This document shows, one piece after another, positions 6,855-15,574 of a DNA stretch of 49,742 nucleotides; within the stretch, counting starts at the first letter, position 1, and each line of letters opens with the position of its first letter. The DNA comes from Methylacidiphilales bacterium. GTDB taxonomy: Bacteria > Verrucomicrobiota > Verrucomicrobiia > Methylacidiphilales > UBA1321. The notes beneath the pieces were generated by a model, which was not told the origin of the DNA, did not search any database, and saw only the letters and a program-made list of their open reading frames with translations. Both the position numbers and the translations under genes were made by a program. The stretch is from NCBI GenBank assembly GCA_021272315.1, contig JAJSLI010000126.1, forward strand, positions 1 through 49,742. Direction: 5' to 3'.

Positions 6855-9842
6855 TTGGTAGGTTTACCGGTTGTGTCACGAAAAGCCTGCCCCAAACGAA
6901 TCGTCGCCCTCGGAGCCGACGGCGCCGATATTCTCCAGCATCTCGGCGTCTGGCCGAAGGTGGCGGGGGTGACCGCCTTCTACAAGCCGCCTGCGGGCGT
7001 GGAGGAGAAACCCCGCGTTAGCGGCTTTTCTTCCGGCAACATGGCCGCGGTCCTTAAACTCGATCCCGATCTCGTCATCACGTCGACCGACGTGCAGTAC
7101 CAGCTCGCCTCCGACCTGATCAAGTCGGGAGTGACCGTGTGGGCGATCAATTCGCGCAGCCTCGACGAAATCTACGCCACCATCCTCAATCTCGGCCAGA
7201 TTGTGCGCCAGACCGGGCGCGCCGAACGGCTCGTCGCCCGGATGAAACGCGAGTTGCGGCCGGTCGCCCTCAACGGGGCCAAACGCCCCCGCGTCTATTT
7301 TGAGGAGTGGCCCGAGCCGCTCATTACCGGGATCGGCTGGGTCTCCGAACTGATCGAGCTGGCGGGCGGCATTGATGTCTTCGCCGATAAAAGCCGCGAG
7401 AACAAAGCCGCGGCCCGCATTGTCACCCCGGACGACGTCCTGGCCCGCGAACCGGAGATGATTTTTGCCTCCTGGTGCGGCAAGCCGGTCCAGACCGGCG
7501 AAATCACCTCGCGCCCAGGCTGGAACAGAATGCCCGCCGTCCGTGCCGGGCGTCTTTTTGAAATCCCGTCCGAAAATATTCTCCAGTCGGGGCCCAGCCT
7601 CATGCGCGGTTACGGCCTTTTAAAGCGTCAAATCGCGCGGTTTTCACAAGCGTCACGCCGACGTCACAATCGCCCCGTTGCCACGCAACCCCGCAAAGCG
7701 CTATTATCTCCCATCGCCATGACCACGCCCGAGCTCAACGATCCCCATTTTTACATCAACCGCGAGTTGAGCTGGCTCGCCTTCAATCGCCGGGTGCTGG
7801 AGGAAGCGCAGGACCCAAGCCAGCCGCTGCTCGAGCGCGTGCGCTTTCTCGGCATCGTCAGCTCGAACCTCGACGAGTTTTTCGAGGTCCGCGTCGCCGG
7901 CATCAAGCAGCAGATCGAACACGAATCGGACGATTCCGGTCCCGACGGCCTGAGCCCCCGCCAGACCTTCGACGGCATTCGCAAGGAGGTCCTCAAGCTC
8001 ATCGAGGACCAGTACCGGCTTTGGAGCAACGACCTGCTCCCCGCCCTCGGCCAGCATGGCGTTTTTCTCCATGACTACGCCACCATGAGCAAGACGGAGC
8101 AGGAGTGGGCCACGCGTTATTTCCGGGACGAGGTCTTCCCCGTCCTCACGCCCATCGCCGTCGACGCAGGCCACCCCTTCCCGCAGCTCCAGAACAAGAG
8201 CCACAATCTCTTTCTCCGCCTGCAGCGCCACGAACGGCCCGGCGAAGTCCTCCACGCGGTCGTGCAGATTCCGCGCGTTTTGCCCCGGCTCGTGCGCATC
8301 CCCCATCCCGACGCGAACCAGTGGCACTACATTCTCATTCAGAACCTGATCCAAAATCACATCCACGATCTTTTCCCCGGCCTCAAGGTCGAGCGGGTCT
8401 ACGGCTTCCGCCTGACGCGCAACAGCGACCTTTATATCGACGAGGAAGAAGCTGAAAACCTTCTCCGCACCATCGAGGACGAACTGCGCAAGCGCGCCCG
8501 CGGCAACGCCGTCCGGCTCGAGGTCGAGCACGGCTGCCCCCAGGAGATGCGCTGGGTGCTGCTCGACATCTTCAAGCTCACCGAGGAGGACGTCTACCTG
8601 GTCAACGGGCCGCTCAATTTTCTCCATCTCCTGCCGCTTGCGTCGATCGAGGCCCTCGCCTCGCTCCGCGACAAGCCCTACATCCCCGTCTTCTCACCGG
8701 CCCTGCCGCCCGAATGCGATTATTTCGAGATCATGCGGCACCAGGACGTGATGCTGCACCATCCCTACGAGAGCTTCGCCAGCGTGGTGGAATTCCTCGA
8801 TCGCGCCGTGTCCGATCCTGCCGTGCTCGCCATCAAGATGACCCTTTACCGCACCAGCGGCGACTCGCCCATCGTCCAGTCGCTCATCCGCGCGGCGGAG
8901 GCCGGCAAGCAGGTGACCGCGCTGGTCGAGTTGCGCGCGCGCTTCGACGAGGCGAACAACATCAACTGGGCCCGCCAGCTCGAGGAAGCCGGCGCCCACG
9001 TCGTTTACGGCATGGTCGGGCTCAAGACCCATTGCAAAGTGCTCCTGGTGGTCCGCCGGGACGAGGACCGGCTGCGCCACTACCTCCATCTTGGCACCGG
9101 CAATTACCATCCCAGCACCGCCCGCTTTTACACCGACCTGAGCATCCTCACCTCCAATCCGCAGCTCGGCGAGGAAGCCGCCGCCCTCTTCAACACCCTG
9201 ACCGGGCTGGCCGAATACAAGGGCGTGAAGCAGCTGATCGTCGCGCCGTTCCAGATGCACGAGACTTTCCTGAAGCTGATCCGGCACGAACGCGATCTCG
9301 CCCGCCAGGGCAAGGAGGGCCGGATCATCGTGAAGCTCAATTCGCTGGTGGAGGAAAGTCTCATTGCCGCGCTCTACGAGGCGTCGCAGGCCGGCGTGAA
9401 AATCGACCTCATCGTGCGCGGCATTTGCTGCCTGCGCCCCGGCGTGCCGGGCGTGAGCGAGAACATCCGCGTTGCCAGCATCGTGGGCCGCTTCCTCGAG
9501 CACAGCCGCATTTACTGCTTCGGCAACGGCGGCAAACCCGAGGTTTACCTCGGCAGCGCCGACTGGATGCCGCGCAACCTCTTCCGCCGCGTCGAAGTCG
9601 TCTTCCCCGTCCTCGACCCCGGCCTGCGCAAGCGGGTGACCGACGAAATCCTGCCGGCTTACCTGAGCGATTGCGTGAAGGCGCGCGTCCTCGGTGCCGA
9701 CGGCGTCTATACCCGCGCCGTCTGCCCGCCCGGCCAGGAACCGGCCCAAGCGCAGCTCACCTTCCGCAATCTCGCGCGCCAGGCCGCTTCCCGCCACGTC
9801 GAGGCCAAGTCGGCACACGAGGAAAAGAAGGCGGGGAAGTAA
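6855..9842 (+). CDS. ppk1: BtuF-like substrate-binding domain fused in frame to polyphosphate kinase 1
   Basis: One uninterrupted frame of 995 codons. Residues about 13-265 resemble a helical-backbone metal/cobalamin ABC-type binding protein (opening RIVALGADGADILQHLG; later DPDLVITS, FEEWPEPLITG, IELAGGIDVF). They have no signal peptide or lipobox. A basic linker leads to Met289 (7719), from which the sequence is a standard PPK1 of about 707 residues: FYINRELSWLAFNRRVLEEA, SSNLDEFFEVRVAG, the catalytic-His region VGLKTHCKVLLVV, and HLGTGNYHPSTARFYTD. PPK1 makes polyphosphate reversibly from ATP. The frame opens with TTG at 6855 and no good ribosome site. A candidate promoter just before Met289 suggests PPK1 may also be made alone. 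It may be a true fusion or two genes whose separating stop was lost. Confidence 0.85.
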   Translation: MVGLPVVSRKACPKRIVALGADGADILQHLGVWPKVAGVTAFYKPPAGVEEKPRVSGFSSGNMAAVLKLDPDLVITSTDVQYQLASDLIKSGVTVWAINSRSLDEIYATILNLGQIVRQTGRAERLVARMKRELRPVALNGAKRPRVYFEEWPEPLITGIGWVSELIELAGGIDVFADKSRENKAAARIVTPDDVLAREPEMIFASWCGKPVQTGEITSRPGWNRMPAVRAGRLFEIPSENILQSGPSLMRGYGLLKRQIARFSQASRRRHNRPVATQPRKALLSPIAMTTPELNDPHFYINRELSWLAFNRRVLEEAQDPSQPLLERVRFLGIVSSNLDEFFEVRVAGIKQQIEHESDDSGPDGLSPRQTFDGIRKEVLKLIEDQYRLWSNDLLPALGQHGVFLHDYATMSKTEQEWATRYFRDEVFPVLTPIAVDAGHPFPQLQNKSHNLFLRLQRHERPGEVLHAVVQIPRVLPRLVRIPHPDANQWHYILIQNLIQNHIHDLFPGLKVERVYGFRLTRNSDLYIDEEEAENLLRTIEDELRKRARGNAVRLEVEHGCPQEMRWVLLDIFKLTEEDVYLVNGPLNFLHLLPLASIEALASLRDKPYIPVFSPALPPECDYFEIMRHQDVMLHHPYESFASVVEFLDRAVSDPAVLAIKMTLYRTSGDSPIVQSLIRAAEAGKQVTALVELRARFDEANNINWARQLEEAGAHVVYGMVGLKTHCKVLLVVRRDEDRLRHYLHLGTGNYHPSTARFYTDLSILTSNPQLGEEAAALFNTLTGLAEYKGVKQLIVAPFQMHETFLKLIRHERDLARQGKEGRIIVKLNSLVEESLIAALYEASQAGVKIDLIVRGICCLRPGVPGVSENIRVASIVGRFLEHSRIYCFGNGGKPEVYLGSADWMPRNLFRRVEVVFPVLDPGLRKRVTDEILPAYLSDCVKARVLGADGVYTRAVCPPGQEPAQAQLTFRNLARQAASRHVEAKSAHEEKKAGK
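7650..7707 (+). promoter_or_regulatory. Candidate internal ppk promoter with Pho-box-like direct repeats
   Basis: CGTCAC occurs at 7651-7656 and 7662-7667, an 11-bp period like the half-site spacing of PhoB boxes. Ten bases downstream lies TTGCCA (7678-7683), then an 18-bp spacer and TATTAT (7702-7707). Transcription would begin a few bases before the PPK1 Met codon at 7719. Phosphate control of ppk is known in other bacteria; the link here is inference. Confidence 0.4.
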
Positions 9843-9883
9843 AGTAGCCGTTACACGCCGGGACGCCTCCCTCTCAGCGATCG

Positions 9884-9969
9884 GTCATCCTGAGCCTGTC
9901 GAAGGATCAGCCACCGGAAGATGATCGCAGCTCTCCTGGAAGCTGATCCATCGACAAGCTCGGGATGAC
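9884..9969. repeat. Long inverted repeat (REP-like) downstream of ppk
   Basis: Two 27-nt arms at 9884-9910 and 9943-9969 match with three mismatches across a 32-nt loop; the left arm begins GTCATCCTGAGCCTGTCGAA. Repeats of this wording are widespread extragenic palindromes in high-GC bacteria. It lies between ppk and the AT-rich OLD gene and could fold as a transcript-end hairpin. Confidence 0.75.
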
Positions 9970-10073
9970 GGAATTCTAAATTACACTGGATGAAAACATG
10001 TCTGACCTCCCTTTTCCAAATAACGTCCATCATCATCCTTCTAAAAAGACTAGATAAATGATAATTCTTAAGG

Positions 10074-11846
10074 ATGCGACCAGCAGTCACTTTTACATCG
10101 GTTCGCTTCGATAATTTCAAGGCACTCGAAGACTACAGCGTTAGCCTTCAGAGAACCAATCTGCTGGTAGGGCCGAATAACGCTGGCAAGTCAACAATCA
10201 TAGGTGCATTTAGGGCTTTGGAGATCGCGCTGAGACGTGCCCGTTCTCGCAAACCAGAGTGGGTTCCCGGACCCAAGGGATACACACATGGCTATTCTAT
10301 AAATACTGATTCACTTCCGATTTCAATAGCCAACGTCCACACGGACTACAACGATGAGGACAGCACTGTAACCTTTCGAATATCGAATGGTAATAAGTTG
10401 CATCTTTATTTTCCTAAAGACGGTGGTTGCTCTTTGATTCCGGAAACTACAGGAAAACCATTCAAGGATACCTTAGCGTTCAAGGCCCTTTATCCAATAT
10501 CGCTCGCAATGGTTCCGATTCTTGGGCCTGTTGAGAACGAGGAGCGTATTCTAGAAAAAGATACTGTCTCCAACGATTTGGCCACCCATAGAGCGTCACG
10601 ACATTTCAGAAATTTTTGGTACCATTTTCCAGAAGGCTTTGACTCATTTTCTGAGCTTGTGAGAACCACGTGGCCCGGAATGGATATTAAACGGCCAGAG
10701 CGACCAGAACTATTTGCTGACAGATTGATAATGTTTTGTACCGAAAATCGCATATCCCGCGAGTTATATTGGGCCGGATACGGCTTTCAGATATGGTGTC
10801 AATTACTAACCCATATTTCTAGATCGGTGGAAAGCACGTTATTGGTAATCGATGAACCGGAAATTTATTTACACCCTGATCTGCAAAGACAACTAATGTC
10901 CATTCTTAAGGGCAGAGGTCCTGATATTCTGTTGGCTACCCATTCCCCCGAACTTCTGAGCGAAGCAGACCCATCGGATATACTGATTATCGATAAAACT
11001 GCAAATAGCGCAAAGCGATTGCATGATGTCCAAGGCGTTCAAACTGCATTGGATAAGATTGGGTCCTTACAAAATCTCACCCTTACGCAATTGGCTAGAA
11101 ACAGACGCCTTCTGTTTATTGAAGGGCCATCAGACTTCCGTCTTCTCCGTCGAATCGCCGCCAAGATGGGTCTTACTGACTTGGCAAGGGGAGTAGCATT
11201 GACAGCCGTGCCTTCAGGAGGATTTTCAACTTGGAAGGAACTTTGCCATTTTGCATCCACTCTTCACAAAGCGTTTGGCAAGCCTTTTCACATCGGAGCA
11301 TTATTTGACAGAGACTATTGGCCTCAAGAAATGTTGGATGAGATTCAAGAAGAGGCCAAGAAGCATTTAGATCTGATTCTTTTTCACTCCAGTAAAGAGG
11401 TTGAGAATTATTTGCTCATCCCAGAAGTTTTGGATCGGCTTATGGCTAAGTTACAGATCGAGAAAGCCGAGACCAGAAAGGGTGACGAAGTAAAAATTGA
11501 AAAGAGTGCGTCAATCTTGGAACGGTTATCTGAACAACTAAGAATAGATACGCAGGCTCAATTAGTGAGCAAGAAACTTGAACATTGTTCAAAGGATAGT
11601 CGGGATAAAGCTACCATTATGCAAGAAACTGTTAACTGGTTTGAGAAGCAATGGTCAAAAATGGAAACACGTATGCAGGTAGTTTCAGGGAAAAAATTAC
11701 TCCAAGCGTTTAGAACCTTTATTCAGACCCAGTACGGTCTCACATTTACTGAAGCAAAGATCATAGACGAGTGCGCCGTAACAGAATTGTCGGCAGAGGT
11801 GACGGCTATAGTTACTAAACTCGATGCCTTTTGCAAAACTCAGTAA
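10074..11846 (+). CDS. OLD-family ATP-dependent nuclease (AAA ATPase + TOPRIM)
   Basis: The 590-residue protein has an ABC/SMC-type ATPase: Walker A GPNNAGKS at 33-40, Walker B LLVIDEPEIYLHP with D260/E261, and an H-loop LATHSPE at H290. A TOPRIM nuclease domain follows, with RLLFIEGPSD (E350), GALFDRDYW (D412, D414) and SSKEVENYLL. This is the overcoming-lysogenization-defect architecture, whose members act against phages alone or with partners (Gabija GajA is a relative). I see no helicase or reverse transcriptase partner next to it. Its codons are clearly AT-richer than its GC-rich neighbours, and a repeat lies upstream, so horizontal acquisition is likely. The ATG at 10074 follows directly after AAGG, with an AT-rich upstream region that could hold a promoter. 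Confidence 0.85.
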   Translation: MRPAVTFTSVRFDNFKALEDYSVSLQRTNLLVGPNNAGKSTIIGAFRALEIALRRARSRKPEWVPGPKGYTHGYSINTDSLPISIANVHTDYNDEDSTVTFRISNGNKLHLYFPKDGGCSLIPETTGKPFKDTLAFKALYPISLAMVPILGPVENEERILEKDTVSNDLATHRASRHFRNFWYHFPEGFDSFSELVRTTWPGMDIKRPERPELFADRLIMFCTENRISRELYWAGYGFQIWCQLLTHISRSVESTLLVIDEPEIYLHPDLQRQLMSILKGRGPDILLATHSPELLSEADPSDILIIDKTANSAKRLHDVQGVQTALDKIGSLQNLTLTQLARNRRLLFIEGPSDFRLLRRIAAKMGLTDLARGVALTAVPSGGFSTWKELCHFASTLHKAFGKPFHIGALFDRDYWPQEMLDEIQEEAKKHLDLILFHSSKEVENYLLIPEVLDRLMAKLQIEKAETRKGDEVKIEKSASILERLSEQLRIDTQAQLVSKKLEHCSKDSRDKATIMQETVNWFEKQWSKMETRMQVVSGKKLLQAFRTFIQTQYGLTFTEAKIIDECAVTELSAEVTAIVTKLDAFCKTQ

Positions 11847-11957
11847 TGCTGCAACTTGGGAACGCGGAAAAAAGGGGGGTTGTCGCCAAAAAGACCTGTG
11901 TTAGCTTGTCTCCAATTACCGTTAGTCTGCGTCCAAACCCCAACTTATCCAAATCCC

Positions 11958-12263
11958 ATGAAACATTCCCGTCTTGTTCTCTCGTTGTCACTGGTTGCGT
12001 TGCTCGCAACTTTCTCCATCGCCGTCGCCGACTCTTTTGACAGCGACCAGGCCACCATTCAAAAAGCGGGCGCGAGCAGCGCCAAGGTCATGATCGGATC
12101 AAATACCTATACCGCGCCGATCAGCTTCGGCGATGGCGCGAGTTGGGACAGCGTGAAGGACCACTATGAAGTGGATGCCTCCGTGGTCCCGGGCCTCGCT
12201 GCGGGCAAGATCGCCATTTCGATCGGTTCGGACGGCACCGCTTCCTTTACCAAAACGAAATAG
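11958..12263 (+). CDS. Small secreted protein of unknown function
   Basis: A 101-residue product begins MKHSRLVLSLSLVALLATF and has a classic Sec signal peptide, with cleavage probably after AVA near residue 24. The mature part of about 75 residues is small and polar, with GSNTYTAPISFGDG and a Thr/Lys tail. I do not recognise a family. The frame is open upstream to 11856, but the signal peptide decides for the ATG at 11958. It is probably monocistronic, between the OLD gene and a convergent peptidase. A partial palindrome half (CAACTTGGGAACG, about 11851-11863) lies about 95 bp upstream. Confidence 0.6.
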   Translation: MKHSRLVLSLSLVALLATFSIAVADSFDSDQATIQKAGASSAKVMIGSNTYTAPISFGDGASWDSVKDHYEVDASVVPGLAAGKIAISIGSDGTASFTKTK

Positions 12264-12575
12264 CGGCGATCTCTTCCCCTCGTCATCGTCTCCTTGAAAT
12301 TCGGCGTTTGACGGCGATCCCGAAGGTTTCGCACGGAGGACGGAAGAGGACCGAAAAGGTTTTTCCTCCGTGGCCTTTCCGGCCCTCCGTGCGAGATCAG
12401 TGACGGTTCCTTCGGCGTTCCCATTCGGCAAGCCTTCGACTACGCTCAGGCAGACGTTTTGCCAGCGGCGGCTTCACCGCCGGAAGAGGCTTGGGAACGA
12501 GGGGAACGCACCGTCGCCCGGCGGTCGACGGCTACCGCTGCACGCCGCACGCTTCCGGAAATTCGATCCATTGGA
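12264..12575. other. Convergent intergenic region with palindromes
   Basis: About 310 bp between the ends of two convergent genes. It contains the inverted repeat at 12329-12394 and, near 12433-12450, CCTTCGACTACGCTCAGG, which resembles the REP-like arm at 9884. No gene is apparent. Confidence 0.4.
12329..12394. repeat. Inverted repeat, possible bidirectional terminator
   Basis: Perfect 11-bp arms, TCGCACGGAGG at 12329-12339 and CCTCCGTGCGA at 12384-12394, enclose a 44-nt loop with some further pairing. It sits between convergent genes, so a shared transcription end is plausible, but no clean T-run follows the hairpin. Confidence 0.5.
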
Positions 12576-13646
12576 TCAAACCTTCACCTTGAAGGTCTCG
12601 TGGGGATCGAGGTCGAGGATGAAGTGGGTCAGCAACTGCGCGAGGTTCTCGAGGTCCTTGAGGTGGACGGCCTCGACCGGGGTGTGCATGTAGCGGTTGG
12701 GCACGCCGAGCGCCGCGGTGGCGATGCCGCCACGCTGAAGGAAGATCGCGTCGGCATCGGTGCCGGAGCGGCGCGGATCGGTCCCGCGCTGGAACGCGAT
12801 CTTGTTGCGGTCCGCGATTTCTTCCAGACGCTTGACCAGTACGGGATGATTCACGCTGCCCCGGCTCAGGATCGGGCCGCCGCCCAGCTTGGTGTCGCCG
12901 AAGCGTTTCTTGTTCGTGACCGGAATATCGGTGGCCTGGCCGACGTCGATGACCAGGGCGGCGTCGGGCCGCACCGAGTAGCCGAGCATGTGGGCGCCGT
13001 AGAGCCCGTTTTCCTCGCCGACGGCCGAGGCCGCCACGACGCACGCCTTGAGCTTTTTACCAGCCTTCGCGCAGAGCCGCAGCACCTCCGCGGCGACGAA
13101 CGTGCCGATCCGGTTGTCGCAGGCGCGGGCGATGTAGATGTCGCCATGGAGCTGCTGCCAGCCGGCCGTGTAGGTGATGAAGTCGCCCACCGCGACGCGT
13201 TTTTCCGCCTCCTTGCGGCTAGAGACGCCGATGTCGATGAAGAGATCGTGCAACTCGGGCGCGTCCGGCTTCTTGCCCCGGTCCTGCATGTGAATGGCCA
13301 GCGCGCCGATGACACCGAGGACATCGCCGTGCCGGGTGTGGATGTGAACGCGCTGACCGCTGGCGAGGGCCGGGTCGTGGCCGCCCACGCCGCTGAACCA
13401 GATGAACCCGTTGTCGTCGATGTACTGGACCTGGAACGCGATCTCGTCGGCATGGCCCTCGACCATGATCTTGGGCGAGCCCTCCGGGTTGAGGACGGCG
13501 ACGGCGTTGCCGTAGGTGTCGGTCTCGACCTTGTCGGCAAGCGGCTGCAGGTAGTTGAGCCAGAGCCGCTGGCCGCGCGCCTCATCGCCGGAGGGCGTGG
13601 GCGTGTTAAGGAGGGAGGTGAGAAAGTCGAGGGATTCCGGGCGCAT
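12576..13646 (-). CDS. M42-family metallo-aminopeptidase
   Basis: The 356-residue protein fits the M42 peptidases (glutamyl aminopeptidase / endoglucanase-annotated family), cytosolic di-zinc enzymes that trim peptides. Metal and catalytic positions are visible in order: GHADE (H65, D67), RACDNRIG (D177), EENGLYGA (E211, E212), VIDVGQ (D234), and a C-terminal MHTPVE that supplies the last His ligand. Length and domain order are normal. The substrate cannot be read from the sequence. It is transcribed toward the small secreted protein gene and stands alone; 88 bp separate its start from the divergent VOC gene. Confidence 0.9.
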   Translation of the reverse strand: MRPESLDFLTSLLNTPTPSGDEARGQRLWLNYLQPLADKVETDTYGNAVAVLNPEGSPKIMVEGHADEIAFQVQYIDDNGFIWFSGVGGHDPALASGQRVHIHTRHGDVLGVIGALAIHMQDRGKKPDAPELHDLFIDIGVSSRKEAEKRVAVGDFITYTAGWQQLHGDIYIARACDNRIGTFVAAEVLRLCAKAGKKLKACVVAASAVGEENGLYGAHMLGYSVRPDAALVIDVGQATDIPVTNKKRFGDTKLGGGPILSRGSVNHPVLVKRLEEIADRNKIAFQRGTDPRRSGTDADAIFLQRGGIATAALGVPNRYMHTPVEAVHLKDLENLAQLLTHFILDLDPHETFKVKV

Positions 13647-13734
13647 AGGAGAATTTGGACAGGTTTAACGGGATTAACAAGATTCAGAAAATACGGGATT
13701 TGACAGCGCGCCCGAAGACAAGGAAGGTTTCGCC

Positions 13735-14115
13735 ATGATCAAACGCCTGCTCCATACCCGCTACCGCGTCAACGACCTCGAAAGGACCGCCACCTTTTAC
13801 CGCGACGTTCTCGGCCTCCAGGAAGTTTCCCGCCACCAATCGGGCCGGGGATCGAGCCTTGTTTTCTTCAAGGCCCCCGGCAGCGAGGAAACGATCGAGA
13901 TTTGCCATTACCCCGCCAGCGGCCCCGTCGTGGTGCAGCCCGACCTGACCCATCTCGCCTTCGAGGTGGACGACCTCGACGCCTTCGCCAAGGCCGCCGC
14001 CGCCAAGGGCTACGCGCTGAGCGACGGCCCGCATACCACCGGCTCCGGGAGTAAAATCGCCTTTATTGACGGTCCGGAAGGTTATGAATTCGAGTTGATC
14101 GAGCATAAAAAATGA
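13735..14115 (+). CDS. VOC-superfamily protein (glyoxalase I-like)
   Basis: A 126-residue protein with paired beta-alpha-beta-beta-beta modules of the vicinal-oxygen-chelate fold. It opens HTRYRVNDLERTATFYRDVL and later has LTHLAFEVDDLDAF and a C-terminal GPEGYEFELIEH. The His near the N-terminus, the central His and the C-terminal Glu could form the metal site of a lactoylglutathione lyase, which detoxifies methylglyoxal. Other VOC enzymes have the same frame, so the reaction is tentative. A good AGGAAGG lies 7 bases before the ATG. Its end overlaps rpe by 4 bp, so both are probably co-expressed. Confidence 0.75.
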   Translation: MIKRLLHTRYRVNDLERTATFYRDVLGLQEVSRHQSGRGSSLVFFKAPGSEETIEICHYPASGPVVVQPDLTHLAFEVDDLDAFAKAAAAKGYALSDGPHTTGSGSKIAFIDGPEGYEFELIEHKK

Positions 14116-14789
14116 GAACCGTCCGCCTCGCCGCCAGCATCCTTGCCGCCAACCTCGGCCAGTTGGAGCAGGAGGTGAAGCGGATGGAGGCGGCCCAGGT
14201 CGACGCCATCCATATCGACGTGATGGACGGTCATTTCGTCCCCAATTTTGCGCTCGGAGCCGACATCGTGCAGGCGATCCGGAAGATGACCCGCCTGCCG
14301 ATCGAGGTCCATCTCATGATCCAGCAACCCGACCGTTACGCGCGCATTTTTGTCGAAGCGGGCGCCGACCTGCTCATCGTCCACCTCGAAGCCTACCACG
14401 ACTCGCGACGCACGATCGCCCTCGTCCAGGAAATGGGCTGCCGCTGTGGCATCGCCATCAACCCGATGACGCTGGTGGAGAACGCCTATTCGCTCCTCAC
14501 GAAAGCGGACCAGTTGCTTTGCATGTCGGTCAATCCCGGCTTCATGGGCCAGCCCTTCATTATTGAAGTGCTCGAAAAAGTCCGCACGGCCCAAGCCTAC
14601 CGCGACAAAAACCATCTCCAGTTTGACATCTCCGTCGACGGCGGCGTCAGCGACGAAACCATCGGCCCGTGCATCACCGCCGGCGCGAGCCAGGTCGTCA
14701 TCGGCAGGCCCCTCTTCATCCCGAAAGATGCCGGCGAAACCACCCGCCTGCTTCGCGCCCGCGCGAACGAGGTCGGGGCGGGAGGATAA
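14112..14789 (+). CDS. rpe: Ribulose-phosphate 3-epimerase
   Basis: Rpe interconverts ribulose 5-phosphate and xylulose 5-phosphate in the pentose phosphate pathway. The 225-residue TIM barrel shows the family motifs: LAASILAAN at the start, HIDVMDGHFVPN with the metal-binding His and Asp, IEVHLMI, SVNPGFMGQ, the phosphate-binding DISVDGGV, and the second phosphate loop AGASQVVIGRPLF. Length is normal. It overlaps the upstream VOC gene by 4 bp, and the next gene starts 4 nt after its stop, so the three form an operon. Confidence 0.95.
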   Translation: MRTVRLAASILAANLGQLEQEVKRMEAAQVDAIHIDVMDGHFVPNFALGADIVQAIRKMTRLPIEVHLMIQQPDRYARIFVEAGADLLIVHLEAYHDSRRTIALVQEMGCRCGIAINPMTLVENAYSLLTKADQLLCMSVNPGFMGQPFIIEVLEKVRTAQAYRDKNHLQFDISVDGGVSDETIGPCITAGASQVVIGRPLFIPKDAGETTRLLRARANEVGAGG

Positions 14790-14793
14790 TGGC

Positions 14794-15531
14794 ATGGTCG
14801 ACTTTACCCCGCGCGCCCAACAGGCTTTGGCCCTGGCCAGAAAGGAGGCGGCCCGCCTCCATCATGATTATGCCGGCCCAGAGCATCTGCTGCTTGGCCT
14901 GATCAAGCTCGGCCAGGGCGGGGCGGTCAATGTGCTGCAGAAGCTCGGGCTCGACCTCGAGACCATCCGTATCGAGGTGGAAAAGCAAGTCGGACTTGGC
15001 CCTGTCCCTGAGAGTACGCCGTTTTCTAAGAGTACCATCCCTTATACTCCCCGGTTCAAGAATGTGCTGGCGCTGGCGGGCAAGGAAGCCAAGGCGTTGA
15101 ACTCTCATCACATTGGCACAGTACATTTTTTACTGGGCCTGCTGCACGAAGGCGATGGCGTTGCCGCCCGGGTCCTGCGTACCATGGGAATCGATATGGA
15201 ACAGACTCGCGCGGAGATCATCAAGGAGCTAGATTCGTCGGAAATGGAAAAGAAACCGCTTTTTGTCCCTGTGGGGGAAGCCGATCTCATTCGGCAGGAA
15301 CTGGCTGTTCTGAAATCGAGAGTGGAGACGATAAGCTTGACCGTGGATGAAGCGAGCCGGCGGTCGCGACCGCCAGCAACAGACCAAGTCACCTCTTCTT
15401 TGCGTCAATTATCAGATCCGCAAACGCCGCCAACCTTGAATGCGCTGACCCGTTTTCTCAACTACGCCCTTTGGTTCGCGGCGTTCGTTTGGTTGGTTAG
15501 GCTCATCGTGAATCGCTTCAGGAAATTCTGA
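14794..15531 (+). CDS. Clp-N repeat protein with C-terminal membrane anchor, no AAA domain
   Basis: Two Clp N-terminal (double-Clp R) repeats can be seen. One starts FTPRAQQALALARKEA with HDYAGPEHLLLGLIK; the other starts YTPRFKNVLALAGKEA with HHIGTVHFLLGLLHE. Such domains recruit substrates or adaptors in ClpA/ClpC unfoldases. Here no ATPase follows. Instead there is a helical region (about 160-190), a polar linker and one C-terminal hydrophobic segment (about 222-242, ALWFAAFVWLVRLIV) that should hold the domain at the membrane. It may be a ClpC adaptor or a decoy. GGAGG ends 8 bases before the ATG at 14794, which decides this start although the frame is open further upstream inside rpe. 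Confidence 0.75.
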   Translation: MVDFTPRAQQALALARKEAARLHHDYAGPEHLLLGLIKLGQGGAVNVLQKLGLDLETIRIEVEKQVGLGPVPESTPFSKSTIPYTPRFKNVLALAGKEAKALNSHHIGTVHFLLGLLHEGDGVAARVLRTMGIDMEQTRAEIIKELDSSEMEKKPLFVPVGEADLIRQELAVLKSRVETISLTVDEASRRSRPPATDQVTSSLRQLSDPQTPPTLNALTRFLNYALWFAAFVWLVRLIVNRFRKF

Positions 15532-15574
15532 ACGATGCTCGCCTCTTGCGTACCAGCATCTTAATTTCGTCCCT

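Noticed and set aside
6592..6861. Possible small gene before the BtuF-PPK frame.
   Set aside because: Composition and sequence look random, and it runs through a palindromic repeat into the next gene.
10074..11846. Assignment of the OLD protein to Gabija, PARIS or a retron.
   Set aside because: No UvrD-like helicase, second PARIS gene or reverse transcriptase next to it.
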